From assembly GCA_038229135.1 (NCBI GenBank), contig JBBROS010000009.1:34828-98827 (forward strand): DNA of 64,000 nt. The letters run 5' to 3'. The DNA comes from JBBROS01 sp038229135 (GTDB taxonomy: Bacteria; Pseudomonadota; Alphaproteobacteria; Acetobacterales; Acetobacteraceae). Every line of letters begins with the position of its first letter. The first letter of the stretch is position 1. The notes beneath the pieces are model-generated. The model was not told where the DNA came from, did no database searches, and was given only the letters and a program-made list of their open reading frames with translations. Below are positions 25,376-33,472 of the stretch, piece after piece. A program made the position numbers and the translations under genes.

Positions 25376-26266
25376 ATGATCGAGAACGAGGCGATGCTGA
25401 CGGGCATCGTGCTGGACGCGATGCGGCCCACGCCGGATGCGCGGCTGCGGGCGGTGATGGCGGCGTTCGTGAAGCACGCCCATGCCTTCGTGCGCGAGGT
25501 GCGCCCCACGGAGCAGGAGTTCGAGGCGGCGGTCGGCTGGGTCGCGGGCCTGGGGCAGGCGACGAACGACGTGCACAACGAGGTGATCCTGGCCAGCGAC
25601 GTGCTGGGGCTGAGCACGCTCGTGGGCCTGCTGAACAACCCGGCCTTCGCGGGTGAGACGGAGGCGGCGCTGCTGGGGCCGTTCTGGCGCAAGGGTGCGC
25701 CGGAGATGGCGCTCGGCGCTTCCATCGTGCAGCGGGCGGTGCAGGGCGGCATCCCCGTGCTGGTGCGTGGCCAGGTAATGGCGCGGGAGGGTGGGCCGGT
25801 GGTGGGCGCGCTGCTCGACATCTGGCAATCCGACCCGACCGGCTTCTACGACAACCAGGATCCGACGCTCGAGGGCATGAACCTGCGCGGCCGGTTCCGC
25901 ACGGATGCGGATGGGCGCTACTGGTTCACGACCGTCCGCCCGGCCGGATATCCGGTGCCGCTGCACGGGCCGGTGGGCGAGATGCTGCGGGCCCAGACCC
26001 GCTCGCCCTACCGCCCGGCGCACATCCATTTCATGGTCAGCGCCCCGGGCCGGCGCACGCTGGTGACGCAGGTGTTCGCCGACGACGCCGAGCACCTGCA
26101 TGCGGACGTGACCTTCAGCGTGATCCGCAGCCTGGTGGCGCGGTTCGAGCAGCGGGACACGCTGGAGGGCGCGCCTTCGGGGTTCACGGCGCCCTGGTGC
26201 CTGCTCGAATACGATTTCGTGCTCGTTCCCGGTGAGAGCCGGTTCCCCAAGCCCCCGATCCGCTAG
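25376..26266 (+). CDS. Intradiol dioxygenase, hydroxyquinol 1,2-dioxygenase-like
   Basis: A second intradiol dioxygenase (296 residues) follows catC. Iron ligands are Tyr158 (GFYDNQDP), Tyr192 (AGYPVPLHGP), His216 and His218 (RPAHIHF). The motifs ASDVLGLSTLVGLLNN, GPFWRKGAP and LEGMNLRGRF resemble hydroxyquinol 1,2-dioxygenases, which cleave 1,2,4-trihydroxybenzene to maleylacetate, more than CatA. The SDR and MDR genes that follow are not maleylacetate reductases by sequence, so the downstream route is open. ATG 25376 is the likely start, with only a weak ribosome site. Chlorocatechol dioxygenase is an alternative. Confidence 0.8.
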   Translation: MIENEAMLTGIVLDAMRPTPDARLRAVMAAFVKHAHAFVREVRPTEQEFEAAVGWVAGLGQATNDVHNEVILASDVLGLSTLVGLLNNPAFAGETEAALLGPFWRKGAPEMALGASIVQRAVQGGIPVLVRGQVMAREGGPVVGALLDIWQSDPTGFYDNQDPTLEGMNLRGRFRTDADGRYWFTTVRPAGYPVPLHGPVGEMLRAQTRSPYRPAHIHFMVSAPGRRTLVTQVFADDAEHLHADVTFSVIRSLVARFEQRDTLEGAPSGFTAPWCLLEYDFVLVPGESRFPKPPIR

Positions 26267-26277
26267 AGGCCTGCCGC

Positions 26278-27021
26278 ATGCCCTTGAACCCGACGCCGCT
26301 CGCCGGCCGCTTCGCCACGATCCTGGGGGGCTCCGGCGGGATCGGCGCGGCCACGGCGCTGCTGTTTGCCGAGGCCGGGGCGAGCGTGGCCGTCGTGGCG
26401 AGCAAGGACGTGGCCCGGGCGCAGGCCGTGGTGGCGCGGCTGCCGGGCTCCGGCCACACGGCGCATGCGTGCGCGGTGGAGGATGGGGAGGCGCTGCGGG
26501 GCCTGGCGCACGGGGTGGGCCGGTCGGACATCCTGGTGAACTCGGCCGGGTTCACCCAGGCCGTGCCGGCGGCGGACCTCGAGGCGCTGACGGACGAGCT
26601 GTTCGACCGGGTGCTGCAGGTGAACACGCGGGCGGCGTTCTCGGCCATCCGCGCCTTCGCACCGCTGTTGCGAGTGGGGGGGCACGGGTTGGTGGTGAAC
26701 ATCAGCTCGATCGCGGGCACCACCGGGACAGGCAGCTCCATCGCGTATTGCGCGGCGAAGGCGGGGATGGACGTCATGGGCATGGCGCTGGCCCGGGCGT
26801 TAGCGCCGGCCATCCGCGTGCTGACGGTGTCGCCCGGCGTGGTGGACACGGATTTCGTGCCCGGCCGGGACCTGGCGGCGCGGGAGAAGGCGGGGCGGGC
26901 CACGCCGCTGCAGCGCCTTTGCACGCCGGAGGACGTGGCGCAGGTGGTGCTGGCCTGTGCCACCACGCTCGGCTACTCGACCGGCAGCGTCATCCAGGTG
27001 GATGGCGGGCGGCACCTGTGA
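26278..27021 (+). CDS. SDR family NAD(P)-dependent oxidoreductase
   Basis: This 247-residue short-chain dehydrogenase has the cofactor loop LGGSGGIGAATALLF, VNSAGFTQ (NNAG variant), the active-site serine in NISSIAGTTGTG, Tyr-x3-Lys in AYCAAKAG, and SPGVVDTDF. The VQVDGGRHL end is typical of the family. It lies 11 bases after the intradiol dioxygenase and ten before the MDR gene, so it is probably in the same operon. The substrate is not deducible; an aromatic or dihydrodiol intermediate is plausible from context. Confidence 0.85.
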   Translation: MPLNPTPLAGRFATILGGSGGIGAATALLFAEAGASVAVVASKDVARAQAVVARLPGSGHTAHACAVEDGEALRGLAHGVGRSDILVNSAGFTQAVPAADLEALTDELFDRVLQVNTRAAFSAIRAFAPLLRVGGHGLVVNISSIAGTTGTGSSIAYCAAKAGMDVMGMALARALAPAIRVLTVSPGVVDTDFVPGRDLAAREKAGRATPLQRLCTPEDVAQVVLACATTLGYSTGSVIQVDGGRHL

Positions 27022-27031
27022 CGCGGCACCC

Positions 27032-28006
27032 ATGAGAAGGCTGCGGCTGGACGGGGCTGCGCCCGACATCGACTGGGTGTCGCCGCGGCTGGAGGAGTAC
27101 GAGGACCTGGTCCCCGGCCCGGGCCAGGTGGTGGTCGAGGTGCGGGCGGCCGGGGTGAACCCGTCGGACGTGAAGGCGGCGATGGGGATGATGCCGCATG
27201 CCACCTGGCCGCGGACGCCGGGGCGGGACTTTGCCGGCACGGTGGTGGCGGGTCCGCGGGACATGGTGGGCCGCGCGGTGTTCGGCTCCTCCGGCGAGCT
27301 CGGCATAAAGCGGGACGGGACGCATGCGACCCACCTGCTGCTGTCGCGGGAGGCGGTGGTGGAGAAGCCGGATGCCCTCAGCATGGATGAGGCCGGGGCG
27401 CTGGGCGTGCCGTTCGTGACGGCGTCGGAGGGGCTGCGCCGGGCCGGGCTGCCCGGCCGCGAGGACGTGGTGCTGGTGCTCGGCGCCAATGGCAAGGTGG
27501 GCCAGGCGGCCGTGCAGATCGCCGCGGCGCGCGGGGCCCGGGTGTTCGGCGTGATGCGCGGGTCCGCGTTCGAAGGCCATGCGGCCGGCCCGGTGCGGAT
27601 GATCGACGGCACCCAGGAGGACGTGGCCAAGGTGGTTCGCGCCGAGACGGGCGGGCACGGCGCCACCATCGCCTACAACACGGTCGGCAGTCCCTACTTT
27701 GCGGCGGCCAACGCCAGCCTGGGCATCGGCGGCCGGCAGATCCTGATCGCGACGCTGGACCGCGCGATCCCGTTCGACATCCTCGCCTTCTACCGCAAGC
27801 AGCTGACCTACGTGGGCATCGACACGCTGGCGCTGACGAGCGTGGCGACGGCCGCCATCCTGCGGGAGCTGCTGCCGGGCTTCTCGAGCGGGGCGCTGCG
27901 GCCATTCCCGGTGCTGCCCGGCGCCTGCTACGGGCTGGACCGGGCGGTGGAGGCGTACCGCGCCGTGATCGGCGGGGCGAAGGACCGGGTGGTGCTGCGG
28001 CCGTGA
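27032..28006 (+). CDS. Zinc-independent MDR oxidoreductase (quinone reductase-like)
   Basis: This 324-residue medium-chain dehydrogenase/reductase has an N-terminal GroES-like domain with VVVEVRAAGVNPSDVKAAMG and TPGRDFAGTVV. The NADPH-binding domain has VLVLGANGKVGQAAVQIAAARGA. The catalytic and structural zinc cysteines of alcohol dehydrogenases are absent, as in quinone oxidoreductases. It may reduce a quinone formed from hydroxyquinol or related compounds, which is inferred from its position after the intradiol dioxygenase and SDR. It ends just before a REP-like palindrome. Confidence 0.85.
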   Translation: MRRLRLDGAAPDIDWVSPRLEEYEDLVPGPGQVVVEVRAAGVNPSDVKAAMGMMPHATWPRTPGRDFAGTVVAGPRDMVGRAVFGSSGELGIKRDGTHATHLLLSREAVVEKPDALSMDEAGALGVPFVTASEGLRRAGLPGREDVVLVLGANGKVGQAAVQIAAARGARVFGVMRGSAFEGHAAGPVRMIDGTQEDVAKVVRAETGGHGATIAYNTVGSPYFAAANASLGIGGRQILIATLDRAIPFDILAFYRKQLTYVGIDTLALTSVATAAILRELLPGFSSGALRPFPVLPGACYGLDRAVEAYRAVIGGAKDRVVLRP

Positions 28007-28008
28007 CC

Positions 28009-28096
28009 GTCATCGCGAGCGCAGCGGGGCGATCCAGGGGCAACCTGGAGCAGGCTCGGCGGCCCCTGGATCGCCACGCCTTCGGCTCGCGATGAC
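28009..28096. repeat. REP-like imperfect palindrome, copy B
   Basis: Arms GTCATCGCGAGC and GCTCGCGATGAC with the inner pair GGCGATCCAGGGG/CCCCTGGATCGCC match copy A. The element begins three bases after the MDR stop codon and fills most of the gap before dctA, so it may end or stabilise the upstream mRNA. Confidence 0.85.
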
Positions 28097-28137
28097 GACG
28101 TAGTTTCGCTCAGCGCAACGCAAACGAGGACACGCCC

Positions 28138-29490
28138 ATGCAGACCGCCGAACAGGCCCATCGCAAGCCGCTCTGGACGCAACTTTACGTGCAGGTGCTG
28201 ATCGGCATCACGCTCGGCGTGATCGTGGGCTGGTTCGACCCGAAGCTCGGGATCGACCTGCGTCCGCTCGGCGACGGGTTCATCAAGCTGATCAAGATGG
28301 TGATCGGGCTGATCATCTTCGTGACGGTCGTGAGCGGCATCGCGGGCATGCGGGACATGAAGACCATGGGCCGGCTCGGGGCCAAGGCGCTGCTGTACTT
28401 CGAGGTGGTCAGCACATTGGCGCTGCTGATCGGGATCGTGGTGGGCAACGTCGTGCGACCTGGTGCCGGGTTCAACGCGGACCTGTCGAAGCTGAACGGC
28501 GCCGCCGTCGAGCGCTATGCGGGGGCGGCGAAGAACCAGAGCACGGTCGACTTCCTGCTCAACATCATCCCGAACACGTTCATCGACGCCTTCGCGAAGG
28601 GCGACATCCTGCCCATCGTGTTCGTGGCGGTGCTGTTCGGCTACGTGCTGGCGCGGATGGGCGAGCGCGGGCGGCACATCCGCTCGCTGATGGACGAGGC
28701 GAGCACGCTGGTGTTCGGCGTGATCAACGTGCTGATGCGGGTGGCGCCGATCGGGGCGTTCGGCGCGATGGCGTTCACGGTGGGCAATTTCGGGTTGGGG
28801 GCGCTCGGGCAGCTTGCGGGGCTGGTGGCCACGTTCTACCTCACGGCGGCGCTGTTCGTGCTCGTCGTGCTGGGCGGCATCGCGCGCTGGGCCGGGTTCA
28901 GCATCTTCGCGCTGCTGGGCTACATCAAGGAGGAGCTGCTGATCATCCTCGGCGCCAGCTCGTCCGACCCGGCGTTGCCCGCGCTGATGGAGAAGATGGC
29001 GCATCTGGGGGTGAGCAAGCCCGTGGTGGGGCTGGTGCTGCCGACCGGCTACATCTTCAACGCGGACGGCACGAACATCTACATGACGCTCGCCGCCCTG
29101 TTCGTGGCGCAGGCGACGAACGTGGACCTGAGCCTCAGCCAGCAGCTGGCGATCTTCAGCGTGGCGCTGCTGACGAGCAAGGGCGCCTCGGGCATCACGG
29201 GGGCCGGGTTCATCGCGCTGGTGGCGACGCTGAGCGTGGTCCCGGCGATCCCGGCCGCGGGCATGGCGATCATCCTCGGCGTGGACCGGTTCATGAGCGA
29301 GTGCCGGGCGCTGGTGAACGCGATCGGCAACGTGGTGGCGACGATCGTGCTGGCCAAGCACGAGGGGGAGCTGGATGTGGCGCGGATGAAGCGGGTGCTG
29401 GCCGGGGAGCTGGTGGAGGACTACCCGGTGGGCGGGGAGAGTGTGGCCGCCGTCATTGCGAGTGGCGCGAAGCAGTCCATCGTCGGTTGA
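28138..29490 (+). CDS. dctA: C4-dicarboxylate:cation symporter
   Basis: DctA imports succinate, fumarate and malate. The 450-residue dicarboxylate/amino acid:cation symporter has the expected helices (QVLIGITLGVIVGWF, LIKMVIGLIIFVTVVSGIAG) and the transport core motifs TGYIFNADGTNIYM, SKGASGITGAGF and LGVDRFMSECRALVNAIGN. It has a GAGGA ribosome site. The last residues, VIASGAKQSIVG, come from a REP-like element (29452-29538) into which the reading frame runs. Conserved DctA therefore ends around VEDYPVGGESVAA. DctA fits the gluconeogenic lifestyle suggested by pckA. Confidence 0.94.
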   Translation: MQTAEQAHRKPLWTQLYVQVLIGITLGVIVGWFDPKLGIDLRPLGDGFIKLIKMVIGLIIFVTVVSGIAGMRDMKTMGRLGAKALLYFEVVSTLALLIGIVVGNVVRPGAGFNADLSKLNGAAVERYAGAAKNQSTVDFLLNIIPNTFIDAFAKGDILPIVFVAVLFGYVLARMGERGRHIRSLMDEASTLVFGVINVLMRVAPIGAFGAMAFTVGNFGLGALGQLAGLVATFYLTAALFVLVVLGGIARWAGFSIFALLGYIKEELLIILGASSSDPALPALMEKMAHLGVSKPVVGLVLPTGYIFNADGTNIYMTLAALFVAQATNVDLSLSQQLAIFSVALLTSKGASGITGAGFIALVATLSVVPAIPAAGMAIILGVDRFMSECRALVNAIGNVVATIVLAKHEGELDVARMKRVLAGELVEDYPVGGESVAAVIASGAKQSIVG

Positions 29491-29538
29491 ATACGTTCCT
29501 CGGGCGCCGATGGAGTGCTTCGCCTGCGGCGCGCAATG
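29452..29538. repeat. Diverged REP-like palindrome forming the end of dctA
   Basis: GTCATTGCGAG with GCGAAGCAGTCCATCG on the left pairs imperfectly with CGATGGAGTGCTTCGCCTGC and GCGCAATG on the right. This resembles the widespread REP family GTCATTGCGAGCGAAGCAATCC. The left arm encodes the last 12 residues of DctA; the stop at 29488-29490 is inside the element. Confidence 0.75.
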
Positions 29539-29612
29539 CCGGCCTGGACGCAACCCCCACCCCCCCGGCCGCCTTGTAGCCCCCGGCGGCATGCAAGCCG
29601 CGGAGGGTGAGC

Positions 29613-31376
29613 ATGGACCGTCCGTTGCCCGAATGGGGCCTGACGCGGGGCGAGGGTGGGTATCGCGCGGCATTGTGGGCGCCGGACATCGCGGAGGTTC
29701 TGCTGGACGCTGAGGGTGCGGCGCCGGTGCGGCTCTCGAGCGAGCCGGACGGGTGGCACCGGGGCGTCGTGCCGCTCCGGCCCGGGGACCGGTATCGGTT
29801 CCGGGTGGACGGGCGCGAGGTGCCGGACCCGGCCTCCCGCTTCCAGCCGAACGGTCCGCATGAGTGGTCCGAGGTGGTGGAGCCGGCCGAGTTCCGTTGG
29901 AGCGTCGAGGGCTGGCGGGGCGTGCCGTGGCACGAGGCGGTGATCTACGAGCTGCACGTCGGCACGTTCTCCGCCGAGGGCACGTATCGCGGCGTCATCG
30001 CGCACCTGGACCACCTGGTGGCCCTTGGCATCACGGTGGTCGAGCTGATGCCGGTGGGCTGCTTCGCTGGGCGTTGGGGCTGGGGATACGACGGCGTGCT
30101 GCCCTTCGCGCCGGACAGCACCTACGGGCGGCCGGAGGACCTGGCGGCGCTGGTCGATGCCTGCCACGCGCGGGGGGTGGCCATCATCCTCGACGTCGTC
30201 TTCAACCATTTCGGTCCGGAGGGGAACTACATCGCGGCCTACGCGCCGGAGTTCTTCACGCAGAAGCACCGCACCCCCTGGGGCGAGGCGATGAACTTCG
30301 ACGATGCCGGGTCCGACGCGGTGCGCGCCTACCATATCAATGTCGCGCTGCAGTGGGTGCGGGATTACCGGTTCGACGGGCTGCGGCTGGATGCGGTGCA
30401 GGCCATCCTCGACGACGGCGAGCGGCACTTCCTCGAGGAGCTGGCCCACCGGGTTCGCGCGGCGGCCCCCGGGCGGCATGTGCTGCTGACGCTCGAGAAC
30501 GACCTGAACGAGGCGCGCTGGCTGGCGGATGGCGACTACGACGGACAGTGGAACGACGATTTGCACCACGTGCTGCGCGTGCTGATGACGGGGGACACGG
30601 AGGGCTACTACGTCGACTACGCCACCGACCCGGTGCAGCACCTGGGCCGGGCGCTGACGCAGGGGTTCAGCTACCAGGGGCAGGAATCGATCCACCGCCC
30701 GGGGATGATGCGGGGCACGCCTTCGGCGCAATTGGAGCCGTGGCGGATGGTGGGGTTCATCCAGAACCACGACCAGGTGGGCAACTCGCCCTATGGCGCC
30801 CGGCTGACGGAGTTGGCGCCCCCCGCGGCGGTGCGGCTGGGCACGGCGCTGCTGCTGCTGGCGCCGCATGTGCCGATGCTGTTCATGGGGCAGGAATGGG
30901 CCTCGTCCCGGCCGTTCGACTTCTTTGCGGATTTCTCGGAGCCGCTGGCCGGCATGGTCCGCAATGGCCGGCGGGAGGAGGCGAAGCGGTTCGAGCGCTT
31001 CCATGACGAGGCGGCGCTGGACAGGCTGGCAGACCCTACGGCGGAGGCCACGCGGGACGGGTCCCGGCTGGACTGGGGCGCGCTGGACCACAAGGAGCAT
31101 GCGGACTGGCTGCGCCTCCATGCGGCACTGCTCGCGCTGAGGCGGCAGGTGGTAGGGCCGTTGCTGCCCCAGATGCAGGGGCATGCCGGGTCGTTTCGGG
31201 TCCTCGGCGAGCGGGCGCTCGAGGCACGGTGGACCGCAGGCGGGCAGACGCTGGTATTGGCAGCCAACTTCTCCCAGGCAAGGGTGGACTATGCGGCCGA
31301 GGGGGAGGTCTGGCGGTTGGGCGACGGGCCTGGGCTCGGGGCGTGGGGGATGGTGTTGGGAGTGTTGCAGGGCTGA
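29613..31376 (+). CDS. treZ: Malto-oligosyltrehalose trehalohydrolase
   Basis: TreZ releases trehalose from maltooligosyltrehalose. The 587-residue GH13 enzyme has an N-terminal immunoglobulin-like domain (YRAALWAPDIAEVLLD), then the barrel with VIYELHVGTFSAEGTY, WGYDGVLPFAPDSTYGRPED and DVVFNHFGPEGN. The catalytic nucleophile is in FDGLRLDAVQAI, the acid in LLTLENDLNEA, and the third carboxylate in FIQNHDQVGN. The ATG at 29613 lies after a GGAGGG site. The usual partners treY, treX and glgX are not adjacent, so the pathway must be completed elsewhere. Glycogen branching enzyme is excluded by the TreZ-specific MRGTPSAQLEPWRMVGFIQ segment. Confidence 0.92.
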   Translation: MDRPLPEWGLTRGEGGYRAALWAPDIAEVLLDAEGAAPVRLSSEPDGWHRGVVPLRPGDRYRFRVDGREVPDPASRFQPNGPHEWSEVVEPAEFRWSVEGWRGVPWHEAVIYELHVGTFSAEGTYRGVIAHLDHLVALGITVVELMPVGCFAGRWGWGYDGVLPFAPDSTYGRPEDLAALVDACHARGVAIILDVVFNHFGPEGNYIAAYAPEFFTQKHRTPWGEAMNFDDAGSDAVRAYHINVALQWVRDYRFDGLRLDAVQAILDDGERHFLEELAHRVRAAAPGRHVLLTLENDLNEARWLADGDYDGQWNDDLHHVLRVLMTGDTEGYYVDYATDPVQHLGRALTQGFSYQGQESIHRPGMMRGTPSAQLEPWRMVGFIQNHDQVGNSPYGARLTELAPPAAVRLGTALLLLAPHVPMLFMGQEWASSRPFDFFADFSEPLAGMVRNGRREEAKRFERFHDEAALDRLADPTAEATRDGSRLDWGALDHKEHADWLRLHAALLALRRQVVGPLLPQMQGHAGSFRVLGERALEARWTAGGQTLVLAANFSQARVDYAAEGEVWRLGDGPGLGAWGMVLGVLQG

Positions 31377-31764
31377 TGCCGCCCGATAACACCGGAGGCC
31401 CCGGCAATTCGGCACAGAGGCGGCAAGCACGAGGCCGGCCGCTGTCTGCGTAGTTGCAAGGCCGCGATACGGGAGCGGGATTCGGACGCGTCGAAGGCGG
31501 CCAGGGGGTGGACGATGTCACGTCCAACACGCTGAAGACTATCGCAAACCCGACGACGACAGCCTTGAGTTGGTGCGCCTCGGATCCCACGGCGAGCTCG
31601 GCCTATGAGCGTCGAGCAGCGCGAGGTGGATGAGCCACGGTTCGAGTGCACCGCGGGCCAGCTCATTGCAGAACAGTGCTGCGGCCGGATCGTCGGTGGG
31701 TTTCACCCACCCTACGAGCCTGGCGCAGGGAGGGCGTAGACCACCGACGGCGGTCGAGGCCGGT
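31377..31764. other. Gene-free stretch of 388 bases
   Basis: I find no gene I can support between the treZ stop and the hypothetical gene at 31765. Short frames occur on both strands but none shows family similarity, a ribosome site or consistent third-position GC. The stretch is visibly less GC-rich than its surroundings. It holds one perfect hairpin at 31695-31711. It may be a decayed gene or insertion remnant. Confidence 0.5.
31695..31711. repeat. GGTGGGT/ACCCACC hairpin
   Basis: GGTGGGT-TTC-ACCCACC is a perfect 7-bp stem with a three-base loop, followed by CTACGAG. Short GGTGGGT...ACCCACCCTACG elements are a widespread dispersed repeat type in bacteria. Only this copy was noticed in the window. 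Confidence 0.5.
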
Positions 31765-32400
31765 TCACATCGGCGGCGTGAGCCCGTTTTTTCCGGCGGC
31801 CACGCGGCTGGCGCTCAGCGTCCCGTCCGGGGCGCGGGTGGCGGTGATGATGACCTTCGTACCGGGCTTGAGCATGTCCTTGGAGCCGGGCTCGAACGTC
31901 ACGATGGGCGCATCGGGCGGGACGGCGACCTTCAGGCTCTCGGCGCCGAACTTGAGCGTGAGGTCACGGCCGTTGGTGCTGGACACCTCGTTCTCGACCG
32001 TGGCGTTCGTCATGGTGCTCTCGGGCACCAGGTCCCACGGGCGGTGGCCTTCGCCGGTGCCGCGCATGGCTTCGGGGAAGATCAGCACCTCGAGGGCGCG
32101 CAGGCGGTCCTTGGGGCCCACGGCGGCGGTGCCGATGTAGGTGCCGGGCTTGATGTCGGCCAGCGTGGCGGGGATGACGGCCGTGACCTCGTAGTTGGAG
32201 GCGAGCACGATCCTGGCCTCCGGGCCCTCGCGGGTGGCGACGACGAGGTTGGTGCCCTCGAGTCCCACGATGCTGCCGCGGATGCGCTGAGTGGGCGTTT
32301 GGGGGGTGGGCGTTTGGGAAGCGGGCGTCTGGGCCTGGGCCGGAAGTGCGGTTGTGAGGGCGGTGAGCAGAAGGGCTGAGGCGAGTAGGGCGCGGCGCAT
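31765..32400 (-). CDS. Secreted hypothetical protein, DUF5666-like beta domains
   Basis: This 211-residue protein has a Sec signal peptide (LLASALLLTALTTALPAQA) followed by a Thr/Pro/Gln-rich linker with PQTPTQ-type repeats. The mature part holds two similar beta-rich segments: IRGSIVGLEGTNLVVATREG with ARIVLASNYEVTAV, and LTLKFGAESLKVAVPPD with KPGTKVIITATRAPDGTLSASRV. This resembles the DUF5666 group of small periplasmic beta domains of unknown function. Database labels such as metal transporter permease for close relatives would be wrong, since there are no membrane helices after the signal. It stands alone on the minus strand, divergent from the sbtA-like gene. Confidence 0.7.
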   Translation of the reverse strand: MRRALLASALLLTALTTALPAQAQTPASQTPTPQTPTQRIRGSIVGLEGTNLVVATREGPEARIVLASNYEVTAVIPATLADIKPGTYIGTAAVGPKDRLRALEVLIFPEAMRGTGEGHRPWDLVPESTMTNATVENEVSSTNGRDLTLKFGAESLKVAVPPDAPIVTFEPGSKDMLKPGTKVIITATRAPDGTLSASRVAAGKNGLTPPM

Positions 32401-32488
32401 GATTGGTCTCCGGAGTTGGACACACCCTGGGGCGGGAGGCCCGGCATGTCCAGTTTTCAGCCGTCTCGCCGCGTGTTACCGGCCTCCC

Positions 32489-33472
32489 ATGGATTTTCTC
32501 GCGCTCGCCAAGGCCAACCTGCTGTCCCCGTTGCTGTTGTGCTTCGCGCTGGGCGCGGTCGCCACGCTGGTGCGGAGCGACCTGCGGTTCCCGGAACCGG
32601 TGTTCAACGGGCTCTCGATCTACCTGATGCTCTCCATCGGGCTGCGCGGCGGCGTGGAGCTGGGCACGGGCGAGATCGCCCACGTGGTCGGCCCGGCCGG
32701 GGCGGCGCTGGCGCTGGGGGTGGCAATCCCGCTGTGGAGTTACGCGCTGCTGCGGTGGATGCGGTTCGGCGTGGCGGATGCGGCAGCGCTGGCGGCGCAT
32801 TACGGGAGCGTGTCCGCCGTCACGTTCGTGGCGGTGCTGGCCTACCTCGATGGCGCCGGCATCGCCTACGAGGGGTTCGTGCCGGCGCTGCTGGCCTTGA
32901 TGGAGGTGCCGGCCATCGTGGTGGCGCTGGTGCTGGCCAACATGGGGGGCGCGGGCGGCGCCAAGGGTGCGGGGGGCGGCGGCTCGATGGGCCAGGCGCT
33001 GCGAGACGCCGTGACGGGCAAGAGCGTGCTGCTGCTGACCGGGGGGCTCGTGATCGGGTGGCTCGCGGGGCCGGCCGGGTATGCGCCGGTGAAGCCGGTG
33101 TTCGGGGATCTGTATCGCGGGCTGCTGTGCCTGTTCCTGCTCGAGCTCGGGCTGCTGGCGGCGGCGCGGCTGCGGGATTTCCGGCGCGTGGGTGCGGCGC
33201 TGGGGGCGTTCGCGCTGGTCATGCCCGTGCTGCACGCGGCCGTCGGGGTGGCGCTGGCACGGGCCGTGGGCATGGGCGTGGGCGGGGCCGTGGTGCTCGC
33301 CACGCTGGCGGCCAGCGCGAGCTACATCGCGGCGCCGGCTGCCATCCGGCTGGCGCTGCCGCAGGCGAACCCGAGCTACTACCTCACGGCGTCGCTCGCC
33401 ATGACGTTCCCCTTCAACCTGGTGGCCGGCATCCCGCTGTACGCGGCCATGGCGCAATGGTGGTATTCATGA
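32489..33472 (+). CDS. sbtA: SbtA-like sodium-dependent bicarbonate transporter
   Basis: This 327-residue membrane protein of the SbtA (DUF897) family takes up bicarbonate with sodium in cyanobacteria. Typical segments are FLALAKANLLSPLLLCFALG at the N-terminus, LSIYLMLSIGLRGGVEL, AAHYGSVSAVTFVAVLAYL and ASASYIAAPAAIRLALPQANPSYYL near the end. About ten hydrophobic helices are visible. A Gly-Ala-rich loop (GGAGGAKGAGGGGS) replaces part of the central cytoplasmic loop. It overlaps the PII-like gene by ATGA, the SbtA-SbtB arrangement. No carboxysome or RuBisCO gene is in the window, so bicarbonate would serve carboxylases generally. Confidence 0.88.
   Translation: MDFLALAKANLLSPLLLCFALGAVATLVRSDLRFPEPVFNGLSIYLMLSIGLRGGVELGTGEIAHVVGPAGAALALGVAIPLWSYALLRWMRFGVADAAALAAHYGSVSAVTFVAVLAYLDGAGIAYEGFVPALLALMEVPAIVVALVLANMGGAGGAKGAGGGGSMGQALRDAVTGKSVLLLTGGLVIGWLAGPAGYAPVKPVFGDLYRGLLCLFLLELGLLAAARLRDFRRVGAALGAFALVMPVLHAAVGVALARAVGMGVGGAVVLATLAASASYIAAPAAIRLALPQANPSYYLTASLAMTFPFNLVAGIPLYAAMAQWWYS

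Noticed and set aside
31377..31764. Transposase remnant after treZ
   Set aside because: Translations in all frames gave no recognisable transposase motif, and no terminal repeats were seen.
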